NCBI GenBank assembly: GCA_030847615.1
Contig: JAUMIR010000003.1
Span: 339,712,256 to 339,776,255, forward strand
Direction: 5' to 3'
Length of the DNA stretch: 64,000 bases
From: Gambelia wislizenii
Lineage: Eukaryota; Chordata; Lepidosauria; Squamata; Crotaphytidae
In this document: positions 1 to 10,620 of the stretch, one piece after another
Numbering within the stretch: position 1 is the stretch's first letter
Layout: the number at the start of each line of letters is the position of its first letter
The notes under the pieces: generated by a model
The model's database searches: none
What the model saw: only the letters and a program-made list of their open reading frames with translations
What the model was told of the DNA's origin: nothing
Made by a program: the position numbers and the translations under genes

Positions 1-524
1 ATCTGCCCGGGTTTGGGATTGGAGTTTTCCTTTTCCTAGGACGGTTGACAGAAGGCTAGAGAACCCATCCTGCCCTTTGACGCTCTTTGTCAGACCCTTC
101 GGTTTTGACCTGTCTGGCATGGGAGACCCTATCGGTGGCCTTATGCCACCGCCAGCATAGCTCAAAACATCATTAGGGTACTCAAGCCTCTCTTCCACGA
201 CAAGGGGCCGTCAATGGAGAGGAGTGCTATCTGTGTTACTAGAATAAATATAAGTATAAAGTGCAACTTTTTCTCCTGTTAATTTTCTTATAGACCAAGA
301 CTTAAGAATACTTAAGGGGAATACAGATGTTGATCTGATTATTGGGTAAGACTGGGCTTTGCAACCTTGTGAACCTAGGTGACCATCAGAGCACCTCCCA
401 GAAAATCCAGATTCAGATCAACAGGTGTAAGACAAAGAATCTTCAATCTTCTACAAAATATATGGATGGAGGAACCATACAAAATATATGGGTGGAGTCT
501 GTGCCTTCCTCCTTAGGAAACTCC
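1..524. other. Unassigned sequence, no gene seen
   Basis: I recognise no coding exon, RNA gene or clear element termini here. The open frames are short and lack family motifs. Confidence 0.5.
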
Positions 525-1075
525 CTCCAAGGAGCAACCCCCTTTGGAAAAAATCCTTCGATAGTGATCCCACTGGTGGTAGGCCTGCCACCCAGGCAGA
601 CCCTTATATCCCCTTTCAGGCAGGAGAGCAGGGCCGGTTTAAGGCACCGGCAGGGTCAGCATCCGCAGGGGGTCCCATTATTGTGGGGGCCCCCGTAGTA
701 ACCCTCCTCCTGCAAAAACATTATTAGTAATAATCTGAATATCCTGTACTATGAATAGCTTAGGTTAAGTTAGGTTACATTGACCTGAGATAAACATATG
801 GGGCCCCCAAAATAAAGCATTGCAGGGCCCCCCAAAATTCCTTAAACTGGCCCTGCAGGAGAGCAGGTGATGGCTATGTTAGTTCTGCAGCTCACTACCT
901 GGAACCTGAAGCTTGCTCCTCCATGTACATCAATGGTCTTTCTCAGGCAGGCAGCAAACAGGCAGCAGTTCTCAAAGAAGACAGGACACGGCAAGCTGAG
1001 GGTAAGAGCAGCTGTAGAGCTCTCTTCCTTGGAGTGGTGGAGATGGTGGTGGTGCTTTTTCTCCTTGATTGGGAG
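525..1075 (+). repeat. Interspersed repeat, copy 1, split by a hAT element
   Basis: The left part (about 525-620) and right part (864-1075) resemble 18880-19190 in order and content. Both have a purine/pyrimidine block followed by a GGTGGAGATG(G/A)TGGTGGT tract. A hAT-type element (629-855) interrupts this copy. The family is not identified. Confidence 0.5.
629..855. mobile_element. Non-autonomous hAT-type transposon (227 bp)
   Basis: The element begins CAGGGCCGGTTTAAGG and ends with the near-perfect inverse CCTTAAACTGGCCCTG. It is flanked by an exact 8-bp target duplication, CAGGAGAG, at 621-628 and 856-863. An 8-bp duplication with CAGGG-type ends is typical of the hAT superfamily. No transposase is encoded. 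Confidence 0.9.
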
Positions 1076-1388
1076 CAGCAGGGATTGAGATGGGTACCTT
1101 CTGCATGCAAAATATTGCAAATGAGGGAATTTCACACTCAAATAAGAATCCTGCCACCCAATGAATTTTCCCGCAGTCCCCAAATTTCTAGCCTTTGAGT
1201 AACTTAAAACTTTATTTGAGTATTTCAAAATACAGTTTAGGGGTCGAAAGAAAGGGATGTGGTACAATTCTGGAAAATCCTAACACTAACACTTAATAAA
1301 CTTACTAATTTTTTCCCCCTTCCTTGATATCTAATTATGTCATGAAGCTTTTGGTTTAGTCCTGCAGCCTAAATTTAAGTGAAATGTA

Positions 1389-1625
1389 CAGGTTGACCCA
1401 CCCACCCCGCATCCATGGGGGATATGTTGCAAAACCCCTCTCCCTTCGTGGATACCTGAAACCGTAGATAATAGGGAACCCCATTATTTTCAATGAGACG
1501 AATGCTGGAAGTTGACCATATAATCATATTGGAGGACCCAGAAGTGCCTAGAAAGAACATATTTTTATTCAGTGTGGATAAGTGAAACCATGGATACTGA
1601 ATCCGTGTATATGGGGGTCCACCTG
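1389..1625. mobile_element. Tigger-like (Tc1/mariner) non-autonomous element
   Basis: The ends are CAGGTTGACC and GGTCCACCTG, with TA on both sides (1387-1388 and 1626-1627). The interior has the family's repeated 'ATCCATGG...GGATA' phrases. The best intact-ended relative in the window is 3988-4241. It carries no transposase. Confidence 0.8.
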
Positions 1626-1627
1626 TA

Positions 1628-3090
1628 TGTTATTGCATTTTTGCATGTTCAACCTTTGTTAAGTGGGCCAGTAACTTTCCTGCCTTCACCTGTTGTTTTC
1701 CCCCATCTCCCCCTATAACAAGACATAACAACCTCCACCTTTTTAATACACTCATAATTGGCTACATTCTGTAATTTGCCTTTCTGTGACCTTCCACGAG
1801 GTTGGCAGTAAATTGGGAGTCCCTAGACACCAAGGCCGGAGCCATGCTCAAGAGCATGTACAACCTAAGGAAGGGCCTTCTAAATTCCTCAAAAGATCAT
1901 ACCCTGGGTGAGGATCATGTGGAAGCCCCGGAAGACTGCTAAAGTTCAGGTGATGATGGCCAGTTCTCCCTGGGCACATCTGGTAGTGACATCAAAAGTA
2001 GTTTGATGGTTTTCCTTTCACAGATCTCAAATCAAAAGAAAGCTGTGTGTCACTCATCAGTCCTAAAATATTCCTTTCTCCAACAATCATCAACACATCC
2101 AGGGATCCATTGTTTAGCTCTGGGAATCTCTGGGAAACATTGTCTTCATCTCAAATCACCCCTTCAGTGGAAAGATCAACTATAAATATCACCCCAAAAC
2201 TCCACCTCAGTGTGCATAGATCCCTTTAATCCTGAATCCACGTTAGTCTGTCACCAATCCTCCTTCCTACCCCCTTCCTTTGTGTCTGCTTGCTGCCTGA
2301 CCCTCCGAGTGCAATTCCCAAGACTTCTTTGCTCTTCAGATTGGTATAGTATAACCTATCACCCCCTCAAGCTATTCCTCTATCCAAACATTTCCTACTT
2401 TCTTCGATAGCCTTGTGTGAATGCGTGAAGCATGAATGTTGGTGTGATTGCTGTTAAAAACATTTTTAAAATAAAAGCCATTTTTGTTTATTTAATTTTG
2501 GGCTTGAGTTTGTTCAGTGAGTACTGGTATACACAATTTAAAGATCCCACAGTTACCCAACTTTTCACATGCCAATTTGAGCTAATTAAAATCCCCCAAA
2601 TCGTGATTTGAACACACAAAGAAATTCCACAGACCTCAGCAATTCAGGTAACACCCATTTAGACTGTACAGACTTTGAGACAAGAGCTTGGGCACCCCTC
2701 TGGGATGGAATTTGGGGGCCCTGTTTTTCAGTGATTCCAGTCCTTCTAGGAAGGGTGAACTCAGAAAATGGTATTGGGAGGTTCCTGTTCAACCCCCTGA
2801 CTGTTGGCCACTTTTAAAAGTATTGTTATGTTTTAACTATTTTTTAACTGTCTTAACATTGGGGTTCTAAAATTATAGCTAATTTCATCTTTAAACAACT
2901 TTTTCTTCATCAGATTTTAAGTTGTACCTTTTAAAAATCTTGCTGTAAATTGCCTTGGATCACATGTCAGGAGGGAGATGGGATATAAATCACACACACA
3001 CACCCTAGGAGGTTCATCTGGATTTTTGAGATCCCATGTCATCATCATGCTTATGCCCCCCAACTCTATCTCTCCCACCCATCTAATTCT
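1628..3090. other. Mostly unassigned; LINE/SINE-type 3' tail near 2940-3005
   Basis: No gene is seen. About 2940-3005 reads like the 3' end of an L2-type or SINE tail ('TGTAAATTGCCTTGGA...GGGATATAAATC' followed by a short CA run). Confidence 0.4.
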
Positions 3091-3094
3091 AAGA

Positions 3095-3640
3095 AAACTA
3101 TTCAGTACCAAATCAGTATCTACTGTCAGTAAAGGACTGGGTGAGGATGAACAAATTGAAGACAAGGCAGAGGTACTCCTACTTGGTTGAAAGGCAGATT
3201 AGAGATTCAGTATGTGATGAATTGGGTTATTCTCCCCCTGAAATCTCAAGTTCTCAGGAGTGTACTCCTGGACTCAGGCATGAGCCTACACACCCAAGTT
3301 TTGGCACTGGACATGGCTACATTTGCTACATCTGTTGTGCCACTTCCTGGAGATGACAGTTCTGGCTACAGAGACACAAAGCTTGGTTACATCCCTTTTG
3401 GATTAATGTAACATACTCTATGTGGGGCTCCCTTTAAAAATTGTTTGGAAATTTCAGCAAGTCCAAAATGCTGAGATCAGATTTCTGACTGGGGTGGCTT
3501 ACAGAGTATTCATGACTTTCCTGTTGTGATAGCATCCCTGGTTACCAGTCCATTTCCAGGCAGAATTCAAAGTGCTAGGTATGACCTAGAAACCTCTTAT
3601 ATGGCTTGCCTCAACATTATTTGAAAGTCTATACAAGCAT
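3095..3640 (+). pseudogene. L2-like LINE reverse-transcriptase fragment
   Basis: Translated in shifting frames, the plus strand gives decayed versions of the L2-clade stretch after the RT palm: a phrase like 'W.R.NKLK...AEVLLLG', then 'LLDSG.SL..QV.A.', then 'Q.AS...'. Several frameshifts and stops break it. It is far shorter than a full LINE ORF (about 1000 residues), so it is a dead fragment. The segment 3345-3530 is duplicated almost perfectly at 5772-5957. Confidence 0.65.
3345..3530 (+). repeat. 186-bp direct duplication, unit 1
   Basis: It matches 5772-5957 over 186 bases with a single difference seen by eye (A at 3411 against G at 5838). It lies inside the L2 fragment, so this is probably the source copy. 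Confidence 0.9.
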
Positions 3641-3987
3641 GCTCAAGCTTCAGGCCTAAGGACTAAGCAGCTATGATAAAGCAGCCAAATTAGCCTACCC
3701 AACAACACATTAATGTGGGACATTTCCTCCAGTCCTAGTCATTCTTTTCCCAGAGGTTTTCTTCTTTTCTTTTTTTTTACTTTCTCAGTGAATTTGCCAG
3801 TGGGAAAGTCATCAACCTTAATGAATTCCAACATTCTAAAAATAATGAACTTGTTAAAAGTATAGGATTAACTTCAGCATTAATTGCAACATGTAAGGAG
3901 CCATGCCACATAAGGCGAAATCTAACAACTCAATCTAAGACCTGTTTTTGAATAATGAAGCCCAGTGTCAGTTCCTTTAAAGTAGTA
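3641..3987. other. Unassigned sequence
   Basis: I see no gene and no clear element termini; there is a T-rich run near 3765. Confidence 0.4.
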
Positions 3988-4241
3988 CAGTAGGACCCCC
4001 TTATCCACTGGGGATTGGTTTTGGGGGCCCCTGTAGATACTGAAAACCATGGACAATAGCGAATGCCATTGAAAATAATAGGACTTCCAGTTTAAAATAC
4101 CATAGAGTTGCCTTGGAGGACCTAGAAAATGGCTAGAGAGGACACATTTTCTAGGAAGTCTCTATGGTAGGTGTGCTGTTTTGTGTCCCCTGGATAATTG
4201 AATCAGTGGATAAGGAATCAGTGGATATAAGGGTCCTACTG
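3988..4241. mobile_element. Tigger-like (Tc1/mariner) non-autonomous element, 254 bp
   Basis: The ends are perfect inverted CAGTAGGACCC / GGGTCCTACTG, flanked by TA at 3986-3987 and 4242-4243. It is the best-preserved ended copy of this family here. The window also holds copies at 1389, 20443, 34490, 34665, 47349 and 56301. Confidence 0.9.
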
Positions 4242-4299
4242 TATAACAAATCTGAGGCAAACATTAGCAGCTTCCCCCCCCCCCATAATGGTTAAACTT

Positions 4300-4425
4300 T
4301 ACTGAAGACAAAGAGGAAAAGTGGGAGAAGCAGAAAGAAACTGGAACATTTTAAATGCAGCTAAAAAAGTGGGATGACAGAAGACTATTTGGGATTGTCT
4401 CTGCTAAATAAGGATAGTTGAAGGG
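4300..4425 (+). repeat. Interspersed repeat shared with 31060-31190
   Basis: The phrase 'ACATTTTAAA.GCAGCT.AAAAA.TGGGATGACA' and its surroundings recur at about 31110-31170. The family is unknown. Confidence 0.45.
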
Positions 4426-4534
4426 TTTGCAGTGTTTTTTTCCTCTCCTAAAAGCTAGATGTGACTTCCAAATGACCAACTGGACATTGCACTGAACCAG
4501 ACTCTTTTTATTACCCAAAGCTGTATTTGGTTGC

Positions 4535-4600
4535 CCCTTTCATACTGCACAGTTATAGCAGTTTGATACCACTTTAGTTGCTATTGCTATATCACATGGA
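4535..4600 (+). repeat. Fragment of palindromic 'GCACAGTTATAG' small transposon
   Basis: It resembles the left end of the palindromic transposons at 12080, 45260 and 47185 ('CTGCACAGTTATAGCAGTTTG.TACCACTTTA'). Only one end is present. Confidence 0.55.
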
Positions 4601-4651
4601 TTTGTGATCTGCTGAATCACTAGAGCTCCATGGCAGAAAATTCTAAATATA

Positions 4652-4875
4652 GTCGGCCCTCCATATCCATGGATTCTGCACCCACGAATTCAACTATCCA
4701 CAGCTTGAAAATATCCCCCCCCCCCAAAATCCAAAATGCAAATCTTGATTTTGCCATTTTATAAGGGACGTCATTTTATTATGCCATTGTATGTAATGGG
4801 ACTTGAACATCCATAGATTTTGGTATCCACATGAGGTCCTGGCTCCAAACCCCAGTGGATACAAAGGGCCCAATG
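4652..4875. mobile_element. Tigger-like element, 'GTCGGCCCTCCATATCCATGG' subfamily
   Basis: The left end is AGTCGGCCCTCCATATCC and the right end GGGCCCAATG, followed by TA. The same subfamily occurs at 20443, 36485 and 50720. The terminal bases are eroded and there is no coding capacity. Confidence 0.75.
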
Positions 4876-5073
4876 TATTTCCCAAAATGACAAACCCTAA
4901 GATTCCATACAATGCAACCATGGCAATTAAGAAGGTTTCAGAGTGCTAAAATTGTATGGTATGAAAGGGACCCCAAAGGGACTGGATGGTCACTCCTAAT
5001 TTTGAGGGAGGGAAAGGATTTTTCCTTATCTAGTCACTTTCATTTTTCAGATGGTAGAAGCTGTGAAGGCCTT

Positions 5074-5428
5074 TGTGATGTACCAGGAACACACGCTCTC
5101 TTTTACTTAATAAGCAAAGCTTTATTCAGCAAGGATCCGTATGTCGCGAACATGGCCAAAGCCGAAACTGGGAGGCTAACACAAACCCATCCCCAGATAA
5201 AACAAAGTGTGGGAATGGCACACAGGGAGGGCTCTGGCGCCCAGACACCGCCAGGTGGTTGACCTTGAGATGCTCCGGAGAGTTCCCAGGCCAAAAAGGG
5301 CGGGCTGGCTCTCGCCCAGGAGCTGAGAGGCCCACACTAGGGAAGTAGGCCCAAACCTTTACCAATATCATGTCAGGGTCCTCCATGAAGTCTGTATAAC
5401 ATGTAGACTTCATGGATGGGGCCTGACA
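5074..5428 (-). mobile_element. Solo LTR (355 bp)
   Basis: The block starts TGTGATGTACC and ends GGGCCTGACA, giving the TG...CA ends of an LTR. It is bordered by an exact 5-bp duplication, GCCTT, at 5069-5073 and 5429-5433. An AATAAA signal read on the minus strand (complement near 5119-5124) indicates transcription on that strand. No internal gag-pol adjoins it, so it is most simply a solo LTR left by recombination. A 5-bp duplication fits gypsy/BEL or retroviral integrases; I cannot choose between them. Confidence 0.8.
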
Positions 5429-5504
5429 GCCTTACTGGTTGTGTGTGAGAGACAAATTGTAGCTAAATGGCCAAGCACATCTATTAGAGTGTGGGGGCAT
5501 GTTT

Positions 5505-6062
5505 TAGACTATACAGTACCACCCCCGTATCTGCTGATTCACCAACCGCACAATTATCCACGGTTGGTGATGGTGGGAGAAGGGAGGGGGGAGGGATCTC
5601 ATCTCCCCCGTCCCTTTCCCTGGGATGGTTCTTGTCATGCAGTGGCAATCACACAGGCAAAGCTGAAAGGGGAGGAGGTGATATCACTTCCCCCTTCCCC
5701 CCTGCGATTGCTGCTGCAGCGGGGCCATGGTGGGGGGAAGGGGACAGAGGTGGGGGGGGTGGAGATGACAGTCCTGGAGATGACAGTTCTGGCTACAGAG
5801 ACACAAAGCTTGGTTACATCCCTTTTGGATTAATGTAGCATACTCTATGTGGGGCTCCCTTTAAAAATTGTTTGGAAATTTCAGCAAGTCCAAAATGCTG
5901 AGATCAGATTTCTGACTGGGGTGGCTTACAGAGTATTCATGACTTTCCTGTTGTGATGGCCCCACCACAGCAGCAATCGCAGGACGGAAGGGGGTAAGAT
6001 AACGTCTCTGCCCCCTTCCCCCTTTGCCCCCACCATGGCAGCAATGGCAGGGGCGAGATCGA
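5505..6062. mobile_element. Inverted-repeat, G-rich Tigger-like element carrying duplicated filler
   Basis: It begins CAGTACCACCCCCGTATC just after TA. The stretch around 5685-5745 (TGCGATTGCTGCTG...GGGGCCATGGTGGGG) has an imperfect inverse at 5958-6050 (CCCACCACAGCAGCAATCGCAGG). The middle, 5772-5957, is the near-identical copy of the L2 fragment at 3345-3530. The right end is not resolved. Confidence 0.45.
5772..5957 (+). repeat. 186-bp direct duplication, unit 2
   Basis: It is 185 of 186 identical to 3345-3530. It is immediately preceded by GGAGATGACAGT at 5761-5772, a second copy of the block's own first bases. It lies inside an unrelated inverted-repeat element, so this is probably the derived copy. 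Confidence 0.9.
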
Positions 6063-6222
6063 TTCTCTGTCTAGCTTGGCCTTTGGGCCTCTAGAGGTTG
6101 CCCACTGCTGCAGCACGTTGATGGCAAACAGTGGTATAGCTGTGAATTTTGAAATGCAGGCCCTCTTCATGGGAGTCCTATAGTGGCACCCTCAAGGAGA
6201 CTACAGAAATTCAAGTGACTGT

Positions 6223-6778
6223 GGGTGCATCTACACTGTAGAAATAATGTAGTTTGACACCACTTTAACTGCCATGGCTCCATGCTATGGAATTCTGGGA
6301 TTTGTAGTTTTACAAGGGCTTTAGCCTTCTCTGACAAGGGACTTTTTCAGACAAGGCTTACTGCGCAACAGTCTTGCAGGAGAAGTACGGTGTTTTCATG
6401 TGGAAGGGGGTCTGTTTCGGAAGATGCCGTCCCACTCTCGGAATCGTCCGTGTCATTTCCATGTACAATTGAAAGCAGCCATGCCATATTTTACTCACAG
6501 AAAACTTCTGTGAGTAAAATATGGCGCAGCTGCCTTCAATCATACACAGAAGTGACACAGACGATGCTGAGAGAGGGACAGTGTCGTCTGAAATGGACAC
6601 CCTGCCATGCCAAAGCGCTGTACCTCTCCTGTAAGCTTGTTGCACGGTAAGCCTTGTCTGAAAAAGTTCAAAGTGTGCTGGTGCCTCAGAAAACTACAAT
6701 TCCCAGGAATCTCTAGGATGGAGCCATGGCAATTAAAGTAGTATCAAATTGCATTATTTCTACAATGTAGATGCATCC
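6223..6778. mobile_element. Palindromic small transposon with TGT duplication, split by a foldback element
   Basis: The ends are GGGTGCATCTACACTG and CAATGTAGATGCATCC. They are flanked by TGT on each side (6220-6222 and 6779-6781), a 3-bp target duplication. The two arms (6223-6338 and 6670-6778) mirror each other through the 'CCATGG.TCCAT.CTATGGAATTCTGGG' phrase. A 331-bp foldback element sits in the middle. Related copies are at 24053 and 47185. A 3-bp duplication suggests a PIF/Harbinger-type mobiliser; this is inferred. Confidence 0.8.
6339..6669. mobile_element. 331-bp foldback element, GGACTTTTTCAGAC ends
   Basis: The left end GGACTTTTTCAGACAAGGC mirrors the right end GCCTTGTCTGAAAAAGTTC. 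The arms stay complementary almost to the centre, where TTTACTCACAGAAAACTTCTGTGAGTAAA forms the tip. The flanks are AAG and AAA, consistent with a 3-bp duplication of AAA and one mutation. As RNA or single strand it would form a hairpin of about 150 bp. There is no coding capacity. Confidence 0.85.
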
Positions 6779-6781
6779 TGT

Positions 6782-7112
6782 GTTGATTTATTTATTTTTA
6801 AAACCACACATTTCTGCCGGTTTTCATCTCAACCAGGAGCAGGCATTTTGTAAGGCTAATGGCATACTTTCCAATTGTCTCAGTTTGGCATGGAGAGTCC
6901 TGTGTCGTCCCACTTTTTCAGCTAAAAGGAACTGGTTTTTCTTTCCTCTTCCAGCTTTCCCCCTTTCTCCTCAGGTTACTTCAACTGCTTCAAATTGAAT
7001 TCAAAGTGCAAAAGTTGTTTACACTTGAATAATTCAGAGGGGGAGGAACAGAAAGGGTGGAATTGTGTCCTTTTCAGTAGGTTCAGACAAAAGCAAGGCA
7101 CTGCAGCCTCTC
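6782..7112. other. Unassigned, repeat-like
   Basis: No gene is seen. Part of 6850-7000 has the look of an older interspersed repeat, but its ends cannot be placed. Confidence 0.35.
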
Positions 7113-7115
7113 CTA

Positions 7116-8358
7116 GGAGATTTTCACACAGGCTATATATCCCACGGCAGGAACAGAACAGGGTCAGGAAAGATTTTCCCTTTCGGACAACGTTGATCCC
7201 GTTCTGTCCTGCATCCATCCTGCTCCTGTGACTGTTCTGGAACAATTTAATCACAATTTTTCATTGTGAATAGACCTCCCATTCCGTTGTTATCACGCAA
7301 TCACGGGTGTGCAAACAGGAGCCCCGTTCCTGTTCCGAAATGACAGCCGCAGAGGGGAGGTCCATTCTGAGCACTTCCTAGTACAATCTGGACATCCAGG
7401 TAAGTGGCACCCTTTATTTTACCCTCCCTGTTTTGACTGTGGAGATTTTCACATGGGCTATGTATCCTGTGGCAGGAACAGAACAGGGTCGGGAAAGGTT
7501 TTCCCTTTCGGACGACGTGACCCCGTTCTGTCCTGCATCCATCCTACTCCCGTGACTGTTCCAGAACAATGTAATCACAATTTTTCATCGTGAATAGACC
7601 TCCCGTTCCATTGCTATAATGCAATCACAGGTGTGCGAACAGGAGCCTGTTCCTGTTCCGAAATGACAGCCACGGAGGGGAGGTCCGTTCCGAGCACTTC
7701 CTGGTACGATCTGGACATCCAGGTAAGTGACACCCTTTATTTTACCCTCCCTGTTTTGATTATGTGATTTAAAGAGTGTTTTTGTGCTTAGTGAACTGAT
7801 TTTATGTTTGGGGATTTTTATTTTTTAAATTTACTGTCCGGCGTTATCACGTGATAATGTGATAACGTTTCAGACGGCCGGTCGTAAAAGCAGCCTTACG
7901 ACGGCTGCATTTATGGCCGGCCAGCAAGGGGAGGGGGAGCCCGTTCCTGCTACGGAATTAAGGTGAGTGTGTGAAAGATTTATGTTATTCTGTGGCAGGA
8001 ACAGGAGAGGAGGTAGCGGGGCAGTAACGGGGCATTTTGGCCCCGTGTGAAAATCTCCTGTGTGATTTAAAGTGTGTTTTTGTGCTTGGTGAACTGATTT
8101 TATGTTTGGGGGGGGGTTATTTTTTAAATTTACCGCCTGGTTGTTATCACGTGATAATGTGATAACGTTTCAGATGGCTGGTCGTAAAAGCAGCCTTACA
8201 ATGGTTGCATTTATGGCTGGCCAACAAGGGGAGGGGGAGCCAGTTCCTGCCATTGAATTAAGGTAAGTGTGTGAAAGATTTATGTTATTCCGTGGCAGGA
8301 ACGGGAGAGGAGGTGGCGGGGCAATAACGTGGCATTTTGGCCCCGTGTGAAAATCTCC
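7116..8358 (+). mobile_element. Outer 622-bp GGAGATTTTCACAC transposon, split by a second copy
   Basis: It begins GGAGATTTTCACACAGG and ends CCCCGTGTGAAAATCTCC, with flanks CTA and TTA. The element's two halves are 7116-7440 and 8059-8358. Between them lies a complete second copy of the same family, bordered by TGT repeats. The minus-strand relative at 31742-32360 shows the uninterrupted form. The interior is non-coding and holds a CACGTG-centred palindrome. Confidence 0.9.
7441..8058 (+). mobile_element. Inner 618-bp GGAGATTTTCACAC transposon with TGT duplication
   Basis: It runs from GGAGATTTTCACATGGG to CCCCGTGTGAAAATCTCC. It is flanked by exact TGT at 7438-7440 and 8059-8061. In the intact element the target point reads TTATGTGATTTAAAG; in the outer copy the same place is split at TGT. 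A GTTATCACGTGATAATGTGATAAC palindromic stretch lies near 7842-7866. No transposase is encoded. Confidence 0.93.
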
Positions 8359-8799
8359 TTAGCTTGTATGTCCTCCCTTGAAAATAACTTTTGTCTTCTT
8401 AACCTCATTGTGAGGCTGCTTGGTCGCACAAGCCCGTTTTCATCTGTGAAACATTAGAGGGTATGTAATGGGTCTTACCCTCTCTAGGTCAATCCACCCA
8501 GAATGTTTTGGATAGTTCATAACAATACATTGCTGCTGAGAAAATTTGATTCACTCCAATTTCCTTTAGATAGTTCAGCTAAACTGAGAGGAAACAGGGA
8601 ATCCAAGGGGTGTGGCAGATACTGTTATCTTTGATAATCAAAAATCCCCAGAGCTTCGGTCCTGTAAACCATGGCTCCACTACACTAATGATGGCAAAGA
8701 AAGGAGTTGAACATTTTTTCCTATCTTGCTCCTCCTTACATGAATACATGATCAATTTCTGACTTTTATTAAATAGCAATAGCATTATAGCATAGATAT
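8359..8799. other. Unassigned sequence
   Basis: No gene, RNA or clear repeat termini are seen. Confidence 0.4.
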
Positions 8800-9690
8800 G
8801 TATATACCACTTATCAGTGCCGAAGCACTCCCTAAGTGGTTTACAATGTTTTTTAGCTAATTGCCCCCAAGAGCTGGATACTCATTTTACCAATCTATGG
8901 AAGGCGGAGGAGATTATCAGATGGGAACAAAAAAAGCATTCCCATCTCTCCCCCCACCTCTTCCATTCCTGTCATGCCAAAAAAGAAAAACTTTTCACAT
9001 TTACCTTGTTCTCACGACAGGGCAGCCCAAGAGTGAATGGAGCTTTAATGAAGGGAGAGAAGAACCAGCAGTATCTGCTGGATTTAAACCCTACCCCCAC
9101 TGCCATTCCCTTTTCCTCATGTGTCATGTCTTATTTAGATTGTAAACCTGAGGGCAGGGAACTGTTAAATTGACCATTTGTAAGCCGCCCTGATAGCCTT
9201 TGTGGCTGAAGAGCGGGGTATAAAACCCAAAACCCAAATAAAAGAGAAAAAGTTACACTAAGCACATAAACACACTTAAAACTTTACAAGTAACCCAGGG
9301 ACAGTACAAAAAAGTGTGTCACTTACCTGGATGACCCAATCTCACCAGGAAGTGTTCTGGCATGGACCTCCCATTTACGATGGGATCGCACCAGCAAAAC
9401 AGGCACCTTTTCACTGGGATGAACCTCTGTAACAGAAACAGAACTGGGGATACATTGACGGCTTAGCCAGTCAATAAAAAGCAGTGCTGGTGTAACGACA
9501 GCTGAACGGGAGCATTACAAGAGGTGAACGATGTCATGTGAAAGGGAACCCTTTACCAATCTCCTGGCGTCATGGTTTATTTAGAGTCTCTGATAATCTC
9601 CCGAGTCAACCTTGGAGCCCTCTGGGGTCGAATGCATAACCTTGTGGCTTGCAGTACTGGCATTTAGCCACTGCACCACCGGGACTCCAG
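8800..9690 (+). repeat. Old interspersed repeat ('TACTCATTTTACCAA...GTCAACCTTGGAG') split by a transposon
   Basis: The left part (about 8800-8908) and right part (9602-9690) join sensibly across the inserted transposon. The order is a cattle-track 'CCAAGAGCTGGATACTCATTTTACC', then GTCAACCTTGGAG, then a 'CACTGCACCACCGGGACTCC' end. The family is known to me only as a common squamate repeat. Confidence 0.5.
8909..9601. mobile_element. Small transposon, GGAGATTATCAGA ends (693 bp)
   Basis: The ends are GGAGATTATCAGATGG and TCTGATAATCTCC. The flanks GGA (8906-8908) and CGA (9602-9604) look like a decayed 3-bp duplication of the host repeat's TGA. The interior contains an L2-type 3' tail at about 9135-9240 ('TTAGATTGTAAACCTGAGGGCAGG ... 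GAGCGGGGTATAAA'), probably a later insertion. Confidence 0.7.
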
Positions 9691-10440
9691 TTTATTAGAC
9701 ACTATGATTTCTACTGAATTTGTATTCTGTACAACATAAACATAATCTGCCAGTGTTTGATTAAATATGGCTTAATTTACATTCCCTCTCTTTTAAGGAA
9801 ATGAAACTATAAATTGCATTGCCTTAAAACTGATCTGGGATGGAGATGATATGCTGGAACGAAAGGTGTCGAAATAAACTACAGAAACTACGTCTTGTCT
9901 TTCAGCAACTGGATGCTAAAATATCTGTTTGACTCCACATAAACATAATTTATGGACATATTCAGCAGTTTCTCTCTGAGTAGCTGGGTATTTTCTGCCA
10001 ACTGAATGAAAAAATGGTTTTGAATATCATTTATTACTGCATTGGCCTTGCAAAGTTGTAATTTAATCCTAAACTGGATGGCTGATTCTGCAGTCTCCTG
10101 AAAGCAGAAAAAAACTAAATATCAACCCCTCTCCCCTTATTACTAGAAAAGAATATTCCATTCAGAAATCACATCTATCTGTTCCCGGTATTATCTGAAT
10201 GCATGTGGTGGGTGTGTGTGTGTGGTGTGTGGGAGAGACATCTATTGCACATGCCCAGCCTGTATATGCTTATTTTTATCCCACTTGTGTCCACTCTTAA
10301 CAGAGCTCACTTATGGTAGCTTGCAGCATAATTAAAAATACATTAAAATTATAATATTTAATAAAATAATAATATTACACTTCAGAGCAAGGAAAGATAT
10401 TGGGAAGCTCAAAACCATCAAACAGAAGGTAAACCAAATA
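9691..10440. other. Unassigned sequence
   Basis: No gene is seen; there is a short GT-rich tract at about 10208-10234. Confidence 0.45.
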
Positions 10441-10446
10441 CTTGCC

Positions 10447-10474
10447 TCAACAACAACAACAACAACAACAACAA
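10447..10474. repeat. (CAA)n microsatellite
   Basis: About nine uninterrupted CAA/ACA triplets are visible. Confidence 0.95.
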
Positions 10475-10499
10475 ATGTATTTCTTTCCAGTGATGAAAA

Positions 10500-10620
10500 A
10501 TTGTAAGAGGCAGGGCACAATGGTTCTCTTGGGGCAGGGAGTTCCACAGTGAGTGCTATACTAAGAAAAGGCCCTTTCCCTTGCTCCTGTCAACTAGTTT
10601 GCCAGGTGAAATATGGGTGT
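10500..10620 (+). repeat. Fragment of a common interspersed repeat
   Basis: The phrase 'GGGAGTTCCACAGTG...AGAAAAGGCCCTTTCCC' is a pattern I associate with old amniote repeats, with a loosely similar piece near 56120-56260. Its ends are not visible. Confidence 0.4.

Noticed and set aside
7116..8358. A CRISPR-like or satellite array
   Set aside because: The repeated blocks are explained by one transposon inserted in another with a TGT duplication.
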